In this document: in pieces, positions 23,511 to 33,959 of the stretch | Position numbering within the stretch: position 1 is the first letter of the stretch | How the letters are laid out: each line of letters begins with the position of its first letter | DNA from: Pueraria montana var. lobata | Taxonomy: Eukaryota; Streptophyta; Magnoliopsida; Fabales; Fabaceae | Length of the DNA: 64,000 nt | Direction: 5' to 3' | Assembly: GCA_026413185.1 (NCBI GenBank) | Contig: CM048655.1 | Location: 898,761 to 962,760 of the forward strand | Position numbers and translations under genes: made by a program | The notes under the pieces: generated by a model | Seen by the model: only the letters and a program-made list of their open reading frames with translations | Told to the model about the DNA's origin: nothing | Databases searched by the model: none

Positions 23511-23862
23511 GGTTTAATTACAAATTTTACCACCTAACTTTCATTATTTTGCGAATTTTACCATCTAAGTTTTCAATTTTTGCGTATTTTATCACCATTG
23601 ATGTGTCATAAAAAAAGTTAAAGAAAAAACAAAATGATGTCATTTTGTTACCAATGTGATGGTAAAATGCACAAAAATTAAAAACTTGAATGGTAAAATT
23701 CGTAAAATGATGAAAGTTTGGTGGTAAAATTTGTGGAAAAAAAAACTTGGATGGTAAAATTCGCAAAATAATGAAAGTTTGGTGGTAAAATTCGCGAAAA
23801 AAACTTGGGTGGTAAAATTTACAAAATAATGAAAATTAGGTGGTAAAATCTGCATTTAAGCC
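23511..23862. mobile_element. Mutator-like MITE, 352 bp, perfect 9-bp TSD
   Basis: The left end GGTTTAATTACAAATTTTAC and the right end, in reverse complement GGCTTAAATGCAGATTTTAC, lead into inverted arms with CCACCTAACTTTCATTATTT. Flanks are perfect 9-bp repeats AAAGTATTT (23502-23510 and 23863-23871). The right arm is expanded into about three tandem TGGTAAAATTCGCAAAATAA units. Confidence 0.88.
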
Positions 23863-23871
23863 AAAGTATTT

Positions 23872-25344
23872 ATATTGTGTCTCATGTTGGGGCATGTTTT
23901 AGAAATATTTGTAAAAATATAACATTGATATATTTAAAGACTTATTTAAAGTCATAATAAAAAAAAAACACTTATTTAAAGTATTTAGTCAATTGTTAGT
24001 AGATTTTTTTTCCTAGAAAAATAGCATTTTTCTTCACCTTATAAATTATTTACATGTGAAAACGCATGAATATATGAAATTGATTTTAATTATTTTTAAA
24101 ACATTTACTGAATTTTGTAACTACTAGATTGAATTTGGGCACTGGCATTCAATTAATTGGGTTTTAAAGAGGCTTATTTAATTTTCTAAGAATACAATTT
24201 ATTTGTTTAGAATTATTTTGAAAATTGGCATTAGATAGAAGTGAAAATAATTTAGTAGAGAGAAAACAATAAGAAATACAAATATTTGTATTCTAATGAG
24301 CCTTATGTTGGGCTTATTTTATTTTTTAAGACTTCGTGATTTTTAAGTGTAGATTATTTTGAAATTTTTTTAAGTTTTATATATAAAAATATTAGACATA
24401 TTATAATTATTAAATACTCTAATATATATTTATTTTATTGTAAAATTATTTTTGTACTATTTTTTCATATATATTCAATGTTAGAATTTTTTTTTATAAT
24501 CATTTTTGCTTAAACAAAATAAAATCATATGACAAGTGTTTCAACTTTTTCAATTATTATATATACATATATCTAATAAAAAAAGATGGTCATTCATTTA
24601 ACAAAATATTGACATCATTAAATATATCAAAAAAGATTTATTTCTTTTTTTCATATTTCATGCTTCAAATATAGTGAAAGTAATAATTTAATTTTTTTAA
24701 TAATTAATGTAATTATTTTTAACTTTAAATATAAATTATTTTTAATATAATATCAACATTATTCTTCACACATTAAACCCCTACACATTGCAGTGGTTCA
24801 AATGTTGCATAAAAGCATTTTTTTTATTCTAATTCAAAAGTTATACATTAAGGTAAAATAACATATTATCTTATATATAATATAACATATTTAATGATGT
24901 CAATATTTTGTTAAATGAATGACCATAACCTATGAAACATATATACAGAGTCTTGGGTATCTGATTAATAACATATTATCTTTATAAATAACATATTTTA
25001 ATAGCACTATATTGTAAATAGAGGATTTTAAAAAAAATGAAAAAAAATCAAGTCAATTTTTTAAAGTATAGTGCTTATGTTATTTATCACCTATCTAAGG
25101 ATTTCATTAATTATTTATTTTAATTTTAATTTAAAAATAGTTATGTAAAATTTAAATGATGATCTTAACTTATTTTATGTAAAAATGTTGATATAAATTT
25201 GTAATTGAATGAAAATGTTTAAGTACTATTAAAATAACTTTCACTGAACTTTGAATACATAAATCTAATTTTAAATTATAACAAAGCTTGAATTATAATA
25301 ATAACACTGTTTTTAAAAGTTATAAATATATACTCCTTCCAAAA
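23872..25344. other. Very AT-rich intergenic sequence
   Basis: Nothing that can be called a gene. Strings such as TGACATCATTAAATATATCA and its near reverse complement (about 24610 and 24890) suggest an old inverted repeat, too diverged to delimit. Confidence 0.4.
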
Positions 25345-25380
25345 ATTTCTCCGGTGCATAGTACGGGACCAACGTACTAG
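25345..25380 (+). mobile_element. Helitron-like 3' terminus (plus orientation)
   Basis: TCTCCGGTGCATAGTACGGG can fold into an imperfect GC-rich hairpin and is followed by ACCAACGTACTAG then T, the mirror of the terminus at 17674-17704. Imperfect stem and absent 5' end keep confidence low. Confidence 0.3.
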
Positions 25381-25392
25381 TATGAGAAAAAG

Positions 25393-25557
25393 GGCTATAC
25401 ACTGACAGTATAAAAAGTTTTACAATGTCATCTAATCACAACCCACTATGTATGGTAAGTTTGTTGACTTTTAAAAAATTATCTTAAAAGTCATACCAAC
25501 AGTTATTTGTGATTGGATAACTGTGTAAAATAGTTCTACACTGTCAGTGTTTCACCA
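25393..25557. mobile_element. Short MITE with ACACTGACAGT termini
   Basis: ACACTGACAGT near the left end and ACTGTCAGTGT near the right end lead into inverted arms containing TTTTACA and CTAATCACAA / TTGTGATTGG. One arm recurs at 17990-18055. Confidence 0.6.
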
Positions 25558-25888
25558 TTAAACTTTTAATATATTTGGAAATCAAAAAAATTTGTCGAGA
25601 ATATTGATGATGCCTATATTAGCATTATATTTGTGTCAAATATTATAACATTGTTTTTTATTTGTACTAAATATTATATTTGTGCTGAATATTTTAGTGC
25701 CGAATATCATTAATTCATTTGTGCCAATATTATAAAGATGCACATATATTATTAATTAATCCATATTTATCATAAAAATGATAAAATCATATGATTCATA
25801 ATAAATTATTTCAATCAAGCATTTAATTTAGGCAATATGATGATTGAAAATTGTTACGTTATGATGTATTCAAATTGATTGTTACAAT

Positions 25889-25938
25889 AGCTAAGTAGTC
25901 TATTCAGGAAAAAAAAAAAAAAAAAAGCTAAGTAGTCT
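25889..25938. mobile_element. 24-bp A-tailed insertion with 13-bp TSD
   Basis: AGCTAAGTAGTCT occurs at 25889-25901 and again at 25926-25938. Between them are only ATTCAGG and a run of 17 A. This is what an extremely 5'-truncated LINE or SINE insertion would leave. Confidence 0.6.
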
Positions 25939-26417
25939 GCAATAGGAAAATTAGGCAATAGAGTTTCAGAATGATTGTTACGTAATGTTGGCTTCAAATT
26001 GATTATTACATCTTATTTAAATGTTATTTATGGTGATAAAGTTTTATTTTGAAAGGCTAAAGAAAAAATTACGGTGATAAAGTAATTTAAATTAAATCAT
26101 GATTCAAATTTAAAAATTTTCGTTACATTTATTTGATTTTAATTAGTGTGAACTTTTTTTTTCAGAATGTGATATTACTTAAATATCCCTAAATTTTTGG
26201 GGGGAAATGTTTCTGCTAGGTTTATATTCCTTTAAGTAATAAAGGATTTAGTTAAATTTATCATTATTTATTATGTTTTTATAATTAAAATATGAAATAC
26301 TTCTATTTAACTGTAAGTAATAATGAATTTCAATACGAGTATTTATACGGCCGGTACCTGACTTTATCAATTACCAATAATGTTACTCCCCCTCTCACCA
26401 AATATTATGTAAATTAA
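25939..26417. other. AT-rich intergenic sequence
   Basis: No gene or repeat with defined ends is seen. Confidence 0.4.
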
Positions 26418-26620
26418 GAGGAATGCTAGTAACACTCTATATGATACTTTCTTGCTAACACTTTTATGTGATTGTTAAAATTTGTTAAAAATCATCTAGT
26501 ATGTTTCACTTCTAGATTCGAAGAGAGAATAATGATAAGTATGACTCACTAAAATTGTGACTTCCAACAAATTTCAATCCATCACGGGGAGAGTATTATT
26601 GAAAGTGTTGCTAGCATTCC
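26418..26620. mobile_element. MITE related to 10154-10370
   Basis: GAGGAATGCTAGTAACACTC at the left and AGTGTTGCTAGCATTCC at the right form inverted ends. The inner GTGATTGTTAAAATTTGTTA and ACAAATTTCAATCCATCAC arms match the 10154 element. No exact target duplication is visible, so the copy is older or altered. Confidence 0.65.
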
Positions 26621-27020
26621 TGGTATGTGAAAGTCATTTTCATGTAAAGAAAAAAAAATACTAACTGCACAAACCGCAACAACGAATTATTCTTGTTTGG
26701 GTAAAATCCTTATTTAGGCATAAATCTTTCTAGATCTCTTAGCAATTACATTGGTCGTTTAGGGCAAGGTTGGCCAAGACCTTCCAAAATTTGTTATCCA
26801 TACAAAAAGAGGTTGTCAACGCTAACCAGCACTCTATTTTTTAACGTTGCCAACTGAATAGTGAATCCATGCATGGCACCTAATTAATGTAGAAAGAAAA
26901 GGTACTACTACATATTTATTTAAACGCATGCATCCCCGTAAAGCAAGTTAATCAAGTTATTGGTTGATTAACTAGCTAGCTTCTCCACAATTCTTCATCA
27001 AACAAAGTAAATTAATAACA

Positions 27021-27242
27021 ATGGCAATGTCAAACTCAAAGGGAATGCTGGTTTTGTTGGTTACCACTCTTCTGGTGTTCTCAGTTTTCAATCAACATGC
27101 AGAAGCGGGTCGAATTGATTTTGGGGTAATTAGACGTAACACTATCGTTGGATGCAGCAAAAGGCATCCTACAAATTGCAAACTACCTAGAGCCAATCGA
27201 TGGAGAAGAGGCTGCGAGAATGAAGAACGATGTCGCCACTGA
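27021..27242 (+). CDS. RALF-like secreted peptide
   Basis: A 73-residue precursor with a hydrophobic signal peptide (about residues 1-29, likely cleavage after AEA) and a basic mature peptide of about 44 residues. Four cysteines at 45, 53, 65 and 71, the RRNT segment before the first cysteine, and RRGC...RC near the end follow the RALF (rapid alkalinization factor) pattern. RALFs act outside the cell, chiefly through FERONIA-type receptor kinases, in growth, reproduction and immunity. The usual YISY motif is replaced by RIDFGVIRRN, and there is no propeptide with an RRxL protease site, so this belongs to the short, atypical RALF-like group. The ATG at 27021 follows AACA and is the first in frame. 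It is a single intronless exon. A TATA-like ATATTTATTTAAA lies about 100 bp upstream. Confidence 0.82.
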   Translation: MAMSNSKGMLVLLVTTLLVFSVFNQHAEAGRIDFGVIRRNTIVGCSKRHPTNCKLPRANRWRRGCENEERCRH

Positions 27243-27590
27243 CTCACATCACCATGCACATGCTCAAATTAAAGTACACTCCTTATATATTTCCATCCAA
27301 GACTAATGATATATGGACATTCATATATCATTAACACCTGTTTAATACCATTTTTTTTCTCTTATTTATTTTTCCTATCAAATTATATCACCTATCATAC
27401 TTATACTTCTCTCTCTTCCTCTAAAATAGCATTGGAATGTTCATAAATCTTAATTTATTCTTCCATCCAATCTGTATATGTACACTCATGTTGATGGAAC
27501 AAATTTGAACTTAGAATATATAAATTCTCTATGAGTTCTTTTTATTAGAACAATCAACAAGTAAGGTTTTCAACAAATATGTAACTTAAA
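27243..27590. other. 3' flank of the RALF-like gene
   Basis: Non-coding sequence after the TGA, presumably 3' UTR and spacer. No other gene is seen. Confidence 0.4.
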
Positions 27591-27599
27591 CATTGTTGT

Positions 27600-28130
27600 C
27601 GCGTAAAAATTAGTCATTTGGATCGGCTAACTGCTTCAACACAATCCCAAATAATGAACAAATGATTTATTCTAAGAAGGGGAATTTGCTTCTTGAATAT
27701 GGGTTCCTAAAGCTACTCCAAAGAGTGCTTAATGTAGGTGAACAAAGAAGAAGAAAAGGAAGGAGAAGAAGAGTAGTGTGAAAATAAAGGTTGAAAGTTG
27801 TAAATGAAAGGTTGTAATTGAAAGCAGGCTGTAAATGAAAGTAATAAATGAAAACTGTAAAGAAATGCAGTAAAGAAATTAATTGCAAGATAAAATAGGC
27901 TTGATTTGTATTCATTGTCTTCTTAAATTTGAATTACAAGGCCTATTTATAGGCTAAAAACTCATATCCTCTACTAAACCACATTTTTCTCCACTTACTA
28001 ACTACCTAGAACATGGCTTAGGAGTCACTCGACTGATTTTACACTCAATCAGCTGATTCTGGATGCTAATTATCGGTTGACAGTTGCTGAAATTTGGCTA
28101 ACTGGTGCAGTGTAAAGGTGAAAATCATAA
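27600..28130 (-). mobile_element. Probable LTR remnant, minus orientation
   Basis: The minus strand has a TATA box GCCTATAAATAGGC (27941-27954) followed by a transcript-leader-like TTC/CTT-rich stretch, as in plant LTRs. Related GGCTAACTG...CAAC segments near 27614 and 28098 frame it. No exact boundaries or target duplication were found. Confidence 0.35.
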
Positions 28131-28640
28131 GAAGGGGGTTGAATTGTGATTTATAAAAATTTTCACAAACTTTTATAAATCGAGTTGTTCATTTGTAACA
28201 GGTCTAGAAAAGAAGTTTAATGAAAAGCGTTAACAACGATGTTATACAAGATAACAGATGAAAACTTTTAAAAGACAAGACAAGATAAATCACAAGACAA
28301 AGTCAATCCAAGTAATTAAGAGAGATATAAATCAGGAAAGAAAACACAAAAATTTATACTGGTTCATATTAATTTCAAGAATTGATCATAAACCATGAAA
28401 AGATGAAATTGATTTAGGGCTTTTATATAATTGAGATTAGAAGTTTGAAAAATGTGTTTGAAATTATGTTTTATTGATTTCATGATGGGTTGAAATGGAT
28501 TGAATCTTGATTGAATTGTTCTTGATTGAGATTTCTTGATTTGGTTTGTTCTTGATTGAAATTTGCTTGGTTGTATTGTGAGTGATGTTGGAAATTGTTG
28601 AGATGTTGTTGTAAATTGAATAAGGCCATTCGGCCATGAC
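28131..28640 (-). mobile_element. Truncated copia-type LTR-like sequence
   Basis: AAGAAGGGGGTTGAATTGTG read in reverse resembles the CAATTCAACCCCC end typical of plant copia LTRs, as in the solo LTR at 14463-15777. The rest is AT-rich, with a GATTGAATTGTTCTTGATTG repeat at about 28510-28560. Boundaries are not visible. Confidence 0.4.
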
Positions 28641-29908
28641 AAGAATGGAAGGGTACTATGTGCAAATTTTTCAAATAACCAAGGGCAAAATAGTCATTTC
28701 ACATGTAGGGATACATTGGGAATTTTATAAAAAGATCAAGGCCATTTTCGGAAATAATAGAAAAGTGTAAGGGTAAAATGGTAAATTCACATGTTCTAGA
28801 AAGTTTAGGGATAAATTTGGAATTCTTTAAAAATATTAAGGGTAATTTTGGAAATAATAGAAAATAACAAGGGTAATTAGGTAATTTCACAATTAGAGGA
28901 CATAATTGGAATTCTAGAAAAAGATTAAGGGTAGTTTAGTAAATTTACATAACAAGGACCTAATTAGTATCTTATCAAAATATTAATATTATGATGTTAA
29001 TTGTTGAATTTTATAGTTAATTATGTGATTGTTTAATGTTAATTATTTAATTATGATCATTGTCATCTAGCATGAGCATGAGTCTTTTGGGGGGAATTTC
29101 AAAGATTTCAAGTGAAAAATGATTTATGTTGGCTAACCGGGATTGTGGTAGTCATGAATTTTAAATGATAAATGTTGACTAACCGTGACTGCGGTAGTCA
29201 TGAGAAATAATTTTGACAGATGAGAAATGATTTTTTGGGGTGAGCAGAATTTGTTAGACATGACTGTATAGTCTGTGACTATATAGTCTGTGGGGTGAAG
29301 GGTATTGGCAATCCCACATGTGGCCGGAATCTGGACCGAGATGCGGTCGTGGTGGCCTTCCTGGGTATCCTGATCTCCTAATTCTGTCTAGTGTCTAGTT
29401 TATTCGAGTTTAATAGGGGCTGATAGCTGAATTGCAGTGCGTAATGGTAGCCCAGTTACTTACTAAACACTCAAAGGGGAAGTCTCCATGGAGCATGGTC
29501 AAAATGATTTTGAGTCAAAAACTGCATTTGCATAAAGCATAATGCATTTGTCTTAATTATGTGATTTATTAATTATTATATAAATTTTTCTGGTTGATAA
29601 TGTCTGTCTTTGTATGAGAAATTAAATGCCTGATCCGGTAAATTTTGTCCCTAGATCCTAGGAAAGTTTAAATTGCAGGTGACTGAAGATTTGTTAGAAG
29701 ATAAAGATGCAGAAATTTCTAGAGCTATAGGAAGGGAAAAATTTTGGGCAGAAAATAGTTTTAGAAATAGATCATTTTGTAGTAAGGTTTCTGTAAATTT
29801 TAGTGATGATAGAAAATATTTTGGATTTTAATAGAATGTATCAGTACTTTTATGTATAATGTAGATTAATTAATTAAATTAAGTTTAAAAATTAGAAGGG
29901 GGGTTACA
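28640..29908 (+). mobile_element. Ty3-gypsy (Tekay/Del-like) LTR remnant
   Basis: The 3' end is GAAGGGGGGTTACA, similar to the GGGTGTTACA end of Tekay/Del LTRs. The block at about 29290-29400 (ATTGGCAATCCCACATGTGG ... GTGGTGGCCTTCCTGGGTAT) is typical of this family's LTRs. The 5' end and a target duplication were not found, so it is probably truncated. Confidence 0.5.
28685..28970. repeat. About 90-bp tandem repeat within the LTR remnant
   Basis: Three diverged units, each with AAGGGYAAAATRGTMA, TTCACATG or TTCACAAT, an AGGGATA...TTGGAATT block and a GGAAATAATAGAAAA block. Confidence 0.65.
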
Positions 29909-29913
29909 AGCAA

Positions 29914-30196
29914 GAACCTTCAAGAACTCATCTAATGTTTCTTGGTCCCCTAGGACCTTGATCAACGAATCCAAGTCTACTTTCTTCTCTAAGACGTTCA
30001 ACAATCTGTCATAGCATTCGAGGTTCATCTACTACTCATCTTCATTCTTTGGGTCGTTGTCGATAAACAATGTGTCGTAGCATTTGATGTTCTCCCACTG
30101 CTCATCTTTTCCCAACCACTCGTCTATGTCCATCTCATCGTCATCATCAAGAAAGGGAGGGGTGTTCTTCTTGTGTTGGGGAGCTACGTGAGACAT
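29914..30196 (-). pseudogene. Unrecognised acidic-protein segment, copy 1
   Basis: On the minus strand from ATG 30196: MSHVAPQHKKNTPPFLDDDD, then EMDIDEWLG, then a stretch whose frame breaks, and downstream LECYDRLLNVLEKKVDLDSL with IKVLGDQETLDEFLKVLACN. It is rich in Asp/Glu, with Trp and Leu at regular spacing. I do not recognise the family. It lies 3' of the MYB-like pseudogene on the same strand and might be its C-terminal exon or a separate gene. Copy 2 at 33035-33253 keeps a longer frame. Confidence 0.45.
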
Positions 30197-30515
30197 TGTT
30201 CTTCCTTTCAATTACTCATCACTCTCAAGTCAACACTCTTTCAATTGTTGAATGAATCAGTTTTTCGTTTCAACTTTCCTTTCATAGATATTAGATAGAG
30301 AGAGCACCGACTTTAGTATTCTTTCAAAACTCGCGCCATACCAAAAGTTGGGCGGTTGAACTGCTAGTTCTTGTTGTATTCAAGGAACTGTTGCATAACA
30401 AGATCTAAACAAGAAACCCGGTGCTTAGTCTGGTGAAGGCCATTACTAAAATTTCTATATCCACCCATTTGATTAGACATATTGCATAAGAGGATGAACT
30501 GTAACAATTTTGTGA

Positions 30516-31075
30516 TTATTGCATTTCTTGTGGCTGCATTGTAAAATTTGGAGAAGGAGGAACCCAGGTTTGATAATAAATGTGGTGAGGAACTATCGTG
30601 TCAATGCCTTGTAAGGTTGTGTCATGAATGCTTCTTCTTTTCTTCTATTTCTTTGGGGCATTCTTGCGTTGGAAGTATTTTTGAGCATGACTCACAACTT
30701 GACTTGGACTTTTCGATAGAACAACTTATTTTGAAATGTTTTTCCAATTTTGCTGACCATACTTCTCAAGCCCAAGGAGAAACAACCTGACAAAAGAGCG
30801 AATGTAATATGAATTTCCCGCATGATACACAAAATTCAAAACATGATACGGGGAAAATCAAACTTTAAAACTTTTGATGTTATGCACCTATGGTCTTCTT
30901 TCGTTCAATGCACGTATCTATTGCGATGAACTGCCACTGACTAGCCATTGGATTCACTGTATAACATGATGCGCTTTGGCGACTTTGTACTCTGTTGCTG
31001 CAAGTTATCTAGGCAGCTCGACATCTTGACGCGATCAAACTCTATATCTTTGAGTAATGTCTCCTCCGGTGACTT
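30516..31075 (-). pseudogene. SHAQKYF-type MYB-like transcription factor, copy 1
   Basis: Minus strand. Exon 1 ends ...RYVHWTKEDHR at 30888 with donor GTGCAT. A 101-bp intron (30787-30887) ends TTTTGTCAG. Exon 2 starts at 30786 with LFLLGLEKYGQQNWKNISK and continues VVLSKSPSQVVSHAQKYFQR, then RRSIHDTTLQ. The W...W spacing and the SHAQKYF third helix identify the single-repeat MYB class (DIVARICATA/CCA1-like DNA-binding proteins); RRxSIHDxT after it is usual in that class. Two in-frame stops break the domain region: TAA at 30726-30728 inside the repeat and TAG at 30645-30647 after it. A third stop at 30516-30518 may be the real end. Upstream KSPEETLLKDIEFDRVKM may be the N-terminal part. Confidence 0.75.
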
Positions 31076-31089
31076 AGCAGGAACATGAA

Positions 31090-31690
31090 GGGCGAGAACC
31101 TGAGGGGCTGGAACCAGAGCGGTAGGTGAAACCTAAGGTGCAAGAACTTTAGGTGAGGCAGGAACTTGAGTGGCAAGAGCAGGAACCTAAGGCGCAGGAG
31201 CCTAAGTGAAAAAAGCAAAAACATCACCATGAACCTGAGGAGCAGGAACCTGAGTGGCAGGAGCAGGATCCTGAGGCGCAGGAACCTTAGTGAAAGAAGC
31301 AAAAACATCAACCAAAACCTGAGGGGTAGGAGCAGTAGGAGCAAGAACCCTCGGAGGCGTAGAAGCCTGAGTGGCAACAGTAGGAACCTGAGGTGCATGA
31401 ACCTCAATGAAAGGAGCAAAAACATCAACCAATACCTAAGTGGCAGGAGCAGCAATAGGAGCAAGACCCCTCTGAGGGGCAGGAACCTGAGTGGTAGCCA
31501 CAGTAGCGGTAGCAGCAAGAACCCTCTAAGGGGCAGGAACCTGAGTGACAGGAGCAAGAACCCTCTCGGGGGCAAGAACCTCATTGACGGGAGCAGCAAG
31601 AACCCTCTAAGGGCTAAGGACCAGGTTGGCAAGAGCAAGAACCTGAGGAGTAGGAAACTCAGTGACAGGAGCAAGACCCTTCAATAAATC
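31090..31690 (-). pseudogene. Pro-rich repeat coding segment upstream of MYB copy 1
   Basis: On the minus strand one frame reads as degenerate repeats such as TQVPAPQ, RVLAPVT and LVDVFASFTKVPAPQ, interrupted by several TAG and TGA codons. The DNA is a tandem array built on GAGGCAGGAACCTGAGTGGC-like units. Both strands have long open frames, but only the Pro/Val/Ala-rich minus frame is in line with the following KSPEETLLKDIEFDRVKM segment. It may be a disordered N-terminal region of the MYB-like protein or an unrelated repeat. Copy 2 keeps only a short part of it (about 33850-33955). Confidence 0.45.
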
Positions 31691-31692
31691 AT

Positions 31693-33955
31693 CCGGGGAC
31701 CCTGATTAACGAATCCAAGTCTACTTTCTTCCCTAGGTCATTCAATAATTTGTCGTAGTATTTGTTAGATAAAATGGCTCGTTTCATAGGTTATCCAAGA
31801 GGGGGTGAATTGGATACTTTAACAACTTTTTTTAATCTGAATCTTTTCGCAAGATCGAATGATTTTAATCTATAAGTTGATGAGAGTGTATGTTTCACTT
31901 GTATTTACTTTCTCTGATTTCCAAAATCAGTTTTAACAAAAAGATCAAATTACAATACTAGAAGTTATGATCAAGATATTAAAAGATAGGGAAAAGAGAG
32001 AATGACACAAGAATTTATACTAGTTTGATGTCAACCTGAAATCTACATCCAGTGTTATCCAAAGGAACCTGAGCTTGAACCTTTTCCATTATACAGAATT
32101 TGTATACACACAAACTCACATGCATATGCAACACATATGCAAGACCTTCTTGAAAACCTATCAAGAAAAACTGACCATGTAGAAAACCTATCTACATGCA
32201 ATGCAACTGGGTAACCCTCCCAAAAACGAATCACAAAGCAATGTTAAAGGAAAGAATTCACCTACGAAGTGAAGATATCAAAAGTTGATGCACTTCCTAA
32301 CTTGCTTTCAATTTCCCTTCATGTAGCTTGATCAAGATCCATAGATTTCTTGAAGATAAGAAAAGTGTAGTTCAATGAATCTTAGAGATGATGACACTCA
32401 GTTTATAAGCTCTCTCAAATGAAAAATACGAAGTGATTTGAGAAAAATAGGTGTCACACTTGAGAGCTTTTGAAAATTTGTTTTTATAGACCTCAGAACA
32501 TAGATAATCAATTATTACTCAAGATAATAGATTATTTTGTTCTTGTTATCATCTGGAAACACTGAAGAATGAAATAGTCAATTATTTCACCAAATAATCG
32601 ATTAACTGCGAAAGACTTATTTTTGCTTCAGGGTCAAATAATCGATTATTTCAAGTGGATAATTGATTATCTACGAACCCTTGACAATTCTTATAAAATA
32701 GACCCTCGAGATAATCGATTAATTTGTTTTGATAATCGATTATTTTGTTCTTGGATTGAAATCTTATAATTTTCAAAAAGATTTTCGCCAGATTCAATCT
32801 TAACTAAAAGATATAAAGTATAACTAAATGACCTATTAATGCAAACATGAGAGAATAAAAGTATAACTAGCCTATATGCATGATACACACATATTCACAC
32901 ATCAAAAGCTATAACATCCTAATAGACAAGTGTTCATAATATGTGTGGAGCACACTAAGACTTATTACAGAAACATCATCATCAAAACTACTAAAGCTAA
33001 ATAATACATCAGCACTAAGATAGTCCTTAAGTCTTCATTCATTACAGTATTCGAGGTTCATCCACTGCTTATCTTCGTTCTTCAACCACATTTCAAAGTT
33101 TACGTTCTTTGGGTCGTTGTCGATAAATGTGTTGTAGCATTTGATGTTCGCCCAATGCTCATCTTTGCCCAACCACTCATCTATGTCCATCTCATCGTCA
33201 TCATCAAGAAAGGGAGGGGTGTTCTTCTTGTGTTGGGGAGCTACGTGAGACATTGTTCTTCCTTTTAATTACTCATCACACTCAAGTCAACACTCTTTCA
33301 ATTGCTGAATGAAACAATTTTCATTTCACATTTCCCTTCATAGATATTAGATAGAGAGAGCACCGACTTTAGTATCCTTTCAAAACTCGCGCCAAACCCA
33401 AAGTTGGTCCATTGAACTGCTTGTTCTTGCTGTATTCAAGGAACTGTTGCATAACAAGATCTAGACAAGAAACCTGATAAGATCTAGAACAATGTATTTT
33501 GAAATGTTTTTCCAATTTCCCCAACCATACTTCTCAAGCCCAAGGAGAAACAACCTGACAAAAGAGCAAATGTAATATGAATTTCAAGTGTGATACACAA
33601 AATTCAGAACATGATACGGTGAAAATCGAATTTTTAAAACTTTCGATTATACGCACCTATGGTTTTCTTTCGTCCAATGCACGTATCTGTTACGACAGAC
33701 TAGCACTGACGAGCCAATCGGAGTCACTGGATAACATGATGCGCTTTGACGACTCTTTATTTTACGGCTGCAAGTGATTTGGAAAGCTCGACATCTTGAC
33801 CTGACCAGACTCTATGTCTTTGAGTAATGTCTCCTCCGGTGACTTGGTAGGAATATGAAGGGCAAGAACCTGAGGGACTGGAACCAAAGCGGCAAGACAA
33901 ACTTGAGGTGAGGCAGAAACTTGAGTGGTAGGAGCAGGAACCAGAGGAAGAACTA
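31693..33955 (-). pseudogene. SHAQKYF-type MYB-like region, copy 2 (duplicated, LTR-split)
   Basis: A direct duplicate of about 29950-31690. It keeps MYB exon 1 (TPIGSSVLVCRNRYVHWTKE..R, ending 33657) and a 102-bp intron (33555-33656). Exon 2 starts at 33554 with LFLLGLEKYGWGNWKNISKY and has no stop in the part where copy 1 has TAA. About 260 bp found in copy 1, including the SHAQKYF helix, is deleted near 33487. The downstream acidic segment begins at ATG 33253 (MSHVAPQHKKNTPPFLDDDD) and runs to LEYC, where a solo LTR (31763-33046) splits it. The remainder, DKLLNDLGKKVDLDSL, lies beyond at about 31700-31757. Neither copy can encode a complete MYB domain. Confidence 0.75.
31763..33046 (-). 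mobile_element. Solo LTR, 1284 bp, in the MYB duplicate
   Basis: Starts TGTTAGATAAAATGG and ends CATTCATTACA on the plus strand. It is flanked by perfect 5-bp repeats GTATT (31758-31762 and 33047-33051). Removing it rejoins a sequence collinear with copy 1. CCAAGAGGGGGTGAATTGG near the left end shows that the element's own sense strand is minus (it reads CACCCCCTC near its 3' end). The middle (about 32500-32760) has many ATAATCGATTATT-type palindromes. Confidence 0.9.
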
Positions 33956-33959
33956 CGTC

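Noticed and set aside
28690..28970. CRISPR-like regular repeats
   Set aside because: Units of about 90 bp are diverged throughout with no constant repeat and variable spacer pattern; this is a tandem repeat in a retrotransposon LTR of a plant genome.
31042..31674. Leu/Arg-rich 210-codon minus frame and the 173-codon plus frame
   Set aside because: These are other-frame readings of the same repeated DNA. The Pro-rich minus frame fits better with the downstream MYB-like segment.
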